Source: CAITWD01 sp963842065
Lineage (GTDB): Bacteria; Actinomycetota; Thermoleophilia; Miltoncostaeales; Miltoncostaeaceae
DNA: 64,000 bases
Assembly (NCBI GenBank): GCA_963842065.1
Contig: CAWJEW010000007.1
Location: forward strand, 310,001 to 374,000
Direction of reading: 5' to 3'
Shown: one piece after another, positions 61,180-64,000 of the stretch
How the letters are laid out: each line of letters opens with the position of its first letter
Numbering within the stretch: the stretch's first letter is position 1
Notes under the pieces: model-generated
The model's database searches: none
The model's input: only the letters and a program-made list of their open reading frames with translations
What the model was told of the DNA's origin: nothing
Program-made: the position numbers and the translations under genes

Positions 61180-62199
61180 TCAGACGCCCGGAGGCTTCGG
61201 GAACCGGTGACGCATCGTGTACTGGTACGGGGTTGCGAAGAGCAGGTCCCCGATGTCCTCAGCCGTGCGCTCGATCGTCTGCGACCAGATGGTCTGCGCG
61301 CCCGGGATGATGAGGTCAAAGTTGAAGCTCATGAGACCGATGAGCTCCTTCACGGGCAGCATTGCGCCCATGTTGTCGAACGGCGTGGCCTGCAGGGCCC
61401 AGCTGCGAATCGCGCCCGGCGAAGCGGTGCGAATCGATTCGGGCTTCAGCTGGAAGCGGTGCTGACCCTCGGTCTCCGGGCGACCCATCGCCGCAGCCGT
61501 GGCCTTGGTGACCTCGGACGGCAGGTAGGTGACCTCCCACTTCGTCTCCGTAAGCGTGGGACGGGTGAGGATGCGGAGGTTCATGCGGCCGTAACGCGGG
61601 TCGCCGTAGAACGCGGGCTTGGCCGCGAGCTCGGCGTCGTCGTACTTACCGGTCGCCGTGTGGATGAGGTAACCGCGACGCTCCATCGTAAAGTTGAAGT
61701 AGTCGTTACCAAAACCACCGTAGCCGTCGTCTTCCTTGCCACCGTGCTCCTGGCAGACGATGTAGGCGATCTTCTTCGGGAAACCGAAGGGCTCGCGGCC
61801 GGCGAACACGGCAGCGTCCTGGGTCAGGTACATGTACGGGTAGTAGCCCGCGTAGTACGTGTTGCCGTCGCTGCCCTTGCAGGAAGCCGACACGGTCACA
61901 CCGAACTCGCCATACGGGCCAAGGCCGGTGTGCAAGTGGTCGACGTACCAGAACTCGACCACGTCGTCTTCGAGGGTCAGGGCCTTGGGAAGGATGTGCT
62001 TCAGGTCCTTCTCGTCGGCTCGGTAGAAAAATGCCGACCAACGTGAGTTGGTGTAAGTCAGCGGGACGATGTCGTAATCGACCAGCGGGTCCGCGACACC
62101 CTGGGAGATGATGTCACGCTTGTCGCGGTCGAGGGCCAACGGCGGGGCGTCGCCCGAGTCGATCCACGGCACGCTCGTGACGTTCACGTTCTGCGCCAT
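61180..62199 (-). CDS. Acetoacetate decarboxylase-family protein, copy A
   Basis: 339 residues. LTYTNSRWSAFFYRADEKDL near the start, YYAGYYPYMYLTQDAAVFAG, then the catalytic segment GREPFGFPKKIAYI with the Lys pair, the first of which forms the Schiff base in acetoacetate decarboxylase. The family also includes aldolase-dehydratases, so decarboxylation is not proven; the protein is ~95 residues longer than the clostridial enzyme. AGGAGG 12 bases before the ATG is among the best ribosome sites in the window. Its close paralogue lies 90 bp upstream on the same strand, and both look less G+C-rich with strongly C/G-ending codons such as AAG, AAC and TTC, suggesting high expression. Confidence 0.85.
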   Translation of the reverse strand: MAQNVNVTSVPWIDSGDAPPLALDRDKRDIISQGVADPLVDYDIVPLTYTNSRWSAFFYRADEKDLKHILPKALTLEDDVVEFWYVDHLHTGLGPYGEFGVTVSASCKGSDGNTYYAGYYPYMYLTQDAAVFAGREPFGFPKKIAYIVCQEHGGKEDDGYGGFGNDYFNFTMERRGYLIHTATGKYDDAELAAKPAFYGDPRYGRMNLRILTRPTLTETKWEVTYLPSEVTKATAAAMGRPETEGQHRFQLKPESIRTASPGAIRSWALQATPFDNMGAMLPVKELIGLMSFNFDLIIPGAQTIWSQTIERTAEDIGDLLFATPYQYTMRHRFPKPPGV

Positions 62200-62289
62200 T
62201 TTGCGCTATTCCTCCTGGTAGAGAGCCTCATGCGACGAGGTGTCGGCGACCGCCGTGCCCCCGTCGCAGTGACCAGTGATTGGTGAGCT

Positions 62290-63315
62290 TTACGCGCCGA
62301 GGCCGATGGGCTTCGGGAAGCGGTGACGCAGGCCGAACCGGTACGGCTTGGCAGCGCCGGCCCATGTTGCGTCGCGGGTGTAGGTCTCAGTCCACAACAC
62401 CTCGCCTGCCGGAATGATCAGGTCGAAGCTGAAGGTCATGAGGCCGATGTGCTCCTTCGGCGGAAGCTCGTGACCCAAGTTGTCGAACGGAGTTGCCTGG
62501 GCAAACCAGTTGTAGCTCTCCGGCGACGCCGTGCGGATCGACTCCGGCTTCACCTGGAAGCGGTGCGAACCCTCGGTGTCCGGACGGCCCATGGCGGTCG
62601 CGAGGTCCTTGGTGACCAGCGACGGCAGGTACACCAGCTGCCACTCGGAGTTCGAGATGTCTGGCGCGGTGATGACCTTCATGTTCATGCGGCCGTACTC
62701 GGTGTTGCCGTAGAACGCGGGCTTCGCCGAGAGGTCGGCATCGTCGTACTTGCCGGTCACAGAGTTCAACACGTACCCGTTCCGGATCATCAGGAACGAG
62801 AAGTAGTCGAACTGGTAGTTCTTGCCGTCCATCACCCCGTAGCCATCGTCAGGGGCGCCACCGTGCTCGAGCACGCGGATGAAGGCTTCCTTCTTCGGGA
62901 AACCAAGCACGCGGCCGGCGTCGATAGCGGCGTCCTGCGTCAGGTACATGTACGGGTAGTACCCGGCGTAGTAAGTCTTTCCGTCGCCGCCCTTGTAGGA
63001 AGCAGCGACCGTCACACCCATCTCGCCGTACGGGCCAAGCATGGTGTTGTTGTGGTCGACGTACCAGTACTCGACGATGTCGTCCTCGAGTTCCAGGCAG
63101 TCGGGGAGCACGCGACGAAGGTGCTTCTCGTCAGCGCGGTAGAAGAAAGCTGACCAACGCGAGTTGGTGTAGGTCAGCGGGAGAACATCGATATCCCAGA
63201 CGGGATCGACCAGCGAGTAGATGATGACTGTCTTCTCATCGCGGTCAACGGGAACGGGCGGAATCTCGCCCGTTTCCATGCCCGGGATCTGGGTCACGGC
63301 GAACTGCTCGGCCAT
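62290..63315 (-). CDS. Acetoacetate decarboxylase-family protein, copy B
   Basis: 341 residues, similar to copy A from end to end (LTYTNSRWSAFFYRADEKHL, YYAGYYPYMYLTQDAAIDAG, MGRPDTEGSHRFQVKPESIR). The catalytic segment is shorter: GRVLGFPKKEA keeps both Lys but lacks the Glu-Pro after Gly-Arg, so chemistry or substrate may differ from copy A. The two probably form a heteromer or act in sequence. The ribosome site (AGGGGGA) is weaker. A sigma-70-like promoter lies about 98 bp upstream. Confidence 0.85.
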   Translation of the reverse strand: MAEQFAVTQIPGMETGEIPPVPVDRDEKTVIIYSLVDPVWDIDVLPLTYTNSRWSAFFYRADEKHLRRVLPDCLELEDDIVEYWYVDHNNTMLGPYGEMGVTVAASYKGGDGKTYYAGYYPYMYLTQDAAIDAGRVLGFPKKEAFIRVLEHGGAPDDGYGVMDGKNYQFDYFSFLMIRNGYVLNSVTGKYDDADLSAKPAFYGNTEYGRMNMKVITAPDISNSEWQLVYLPSLVTKDLATAMGRPDTEGSHRFQVKPESIRTASPESYNWFAQATPFDNLGHELPPKEHIGLMTFSFDLIIPAGEVLWTETYTRDATWAGAAKPYRFGLRHRFPKPIGLGA

Positions 63316-63412
63316 GGACTAGCGTCCCCCTAGCTCGGTGTGAAGGGCAGTTACAAACGAATCGCGTGAAATGCGGGTGTGTCGGTGACGACCCGCCCCG
63401 GATTTCATTAGC

Positions 63413-63442
63413 AGCATATGTCACATGCGCTGACGCGGTCAA
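63413..63442 (-). promoter_or_regulatory. Sigma-70-like promoter of the decarboxylase-family pair
   Basis: On the minus strand, TTGACC (63437-63442) and TATGCT (63413-63418) are separated by 18 bases, close to the consensus -35/-10 pair. They are followed by a leader of about 90 bases to the copy B start. In the 435-bp gap 63316-63750 I see nothing else besides this promoter and the upstream region of the EamA gene. Confidence 0.5.
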
Positions 63443-63750
63443 CCGCGACGGGTCCGATGTGATCCTGTGCAACTGCGATCCAAAGCGCGGAAAATGCAGG
63501 GAGAGGTGATCATGCCCGTGCGGAGTTAGTGCGGATGCTTACAAAGTCGTCCGCGGGCGCTCACGGTTTCCGAAACCCTGGCTCTGCGGGGGCATCTTGC
63601 AGCCTGGGCAGGGGTCTGGCGCGACGCACAAACTCGGCGGTCGGCCGGTGCGATGTCGTGGTGGCGGTGCCCCGCGCGGTGTGGTCGGGGCGGGTTGCCG
63701 GAGAAGCAGCGTCGACAAGAAGCGCCCGCCGGACCTGTAAAAGGGGATCT

Positions 63751-64000
63751 GTGCGTTCACCCAACCTCTTGGCACTCGCGGCGATGCTCTGCTGGGGCAC
63801 CGCGTATGTGCCATCCCAGTGGCTCGCCGAGGGGTTGGGACCGTTTGGTGCGGCGGCGTGGCGCCTTGGCATCGGGGGGCTCGCGCTATTTGCCTACCTG
63901 GCAATTCGCCGTCAGCCGCTCGGCCCGGGGGTCTCGGTTCCGACGGTGCTCTGGCTGGCGCTGACGCAGACCGCAATCTTCTACGGCGCGACCTTCTGGG
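63751..64000 (+). CDS. EamA-family (DMT superfamily) transporter, N-terminal part
   Basis: The first 83 residues of a protein cut by the window end. GTG start with AAGGGG five bases upstream. LLALAAMLCWGTAYVPSQWL is the first EamA helix with its W-G motif, and GPFGAAAWRLGIGGLALFAY the second, containing the conserved Arg. EamA proteins export small metabolites. The substrate is unknown; no stop is reached. Confidence 0.75.
   Translation, partial: MRSPNLLALAAMLCWGTAYVPSQWLAEGLGPFGAAAWRLGIGGLALFAYLAIRRQPLGPGVSVPTVLWLALTQTAIFYGATFW

Overview
The window is a G+C-rich bacterial chromosome segment carrying the replication-origin neighbourhood (rpmH-rnpA-yidD-yidC-jag-rsmG-parA-parB on one strand, dnaA-dnaN-recF-DUF721-gyrB-gyrA on the other). 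It most resembles a deep-branching actinobacterium, possibly class Thermoleophilia. The hints are an F420-type luciferase-like oxidoreductase, a TreT-type trehalose synthase beside OtsA, many GTG starts with 4-bp stop/start overlaps, separate accA and accD, and a membrane protein with a degenerate M28 peptidase domain. This placement is inference from gene content and family knowledge. No database search was made.

Layout. 1-10.1 kb: envelope glycoconjugate genes (end of a class A PBP, GT-C-like membrane enzymes, a flippase-like protein, GT4, GT2, degenerate M28 protein). 10.2-14.6 kb: an overlapping operon treT-otsA-moaC-LLM oxidoreductase. 14.8-27.2 kb: a long polysaccharide locus with a FlgD-Ig protein, two O-antigen polymerase/ligase-like proteins, GT4, a deacetylase-like/GT4 fusion, a Wzz-like protein, a PQQ beta-propeller protein, a MurJ/Wzx flippase and an ABC ATPase. 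27.2-29.9 kb: tatC, chorismate mutase, bifunctional-nuclease-domain protein, tRNA-Ile and an orphan NarL-type regulator. 29.9-45.2 kb: the origin region, with a parS site at the start of rsmG and a GHKL-ATPase/winged-helix gene directly in front of dnaA. 45.2-53.1 kb: galT (two frameshifts), then a fatty-acid synthesis cluster fabZ-fabH-fabD-fabG-fabF-phosphatase-accD-accA, with fabH frameshifted. 53.1-61.1 kb: lipid kinase, alpha/beta hydrolase, HAD phosphatase, ileS, otsB and two half-size TauE-like proteins. 61.1-64 kb: tandem acetoacetate-decarboxylase-family paralogues and the start of an EamA transporter.

How it works together. The central block supplies initiation (DnaA), the clamp (DnaN), repair (RecF), topology (gyrase), segregation (ParA/ParB/parS) and membrane insertion (YidC). 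The flanking loci build and export cell-surface glycans, make trehalose by two routes and begin and elongate fatty acids. The least explained items are the ATPase/winged-helix gene ahead of dnaA, the deacetylase-GT4 fusion with DnaA-box-like words inside it, and the tandem decarboxylase-like proteins. I saw no CRISPR array, insertion sequence or prophage.
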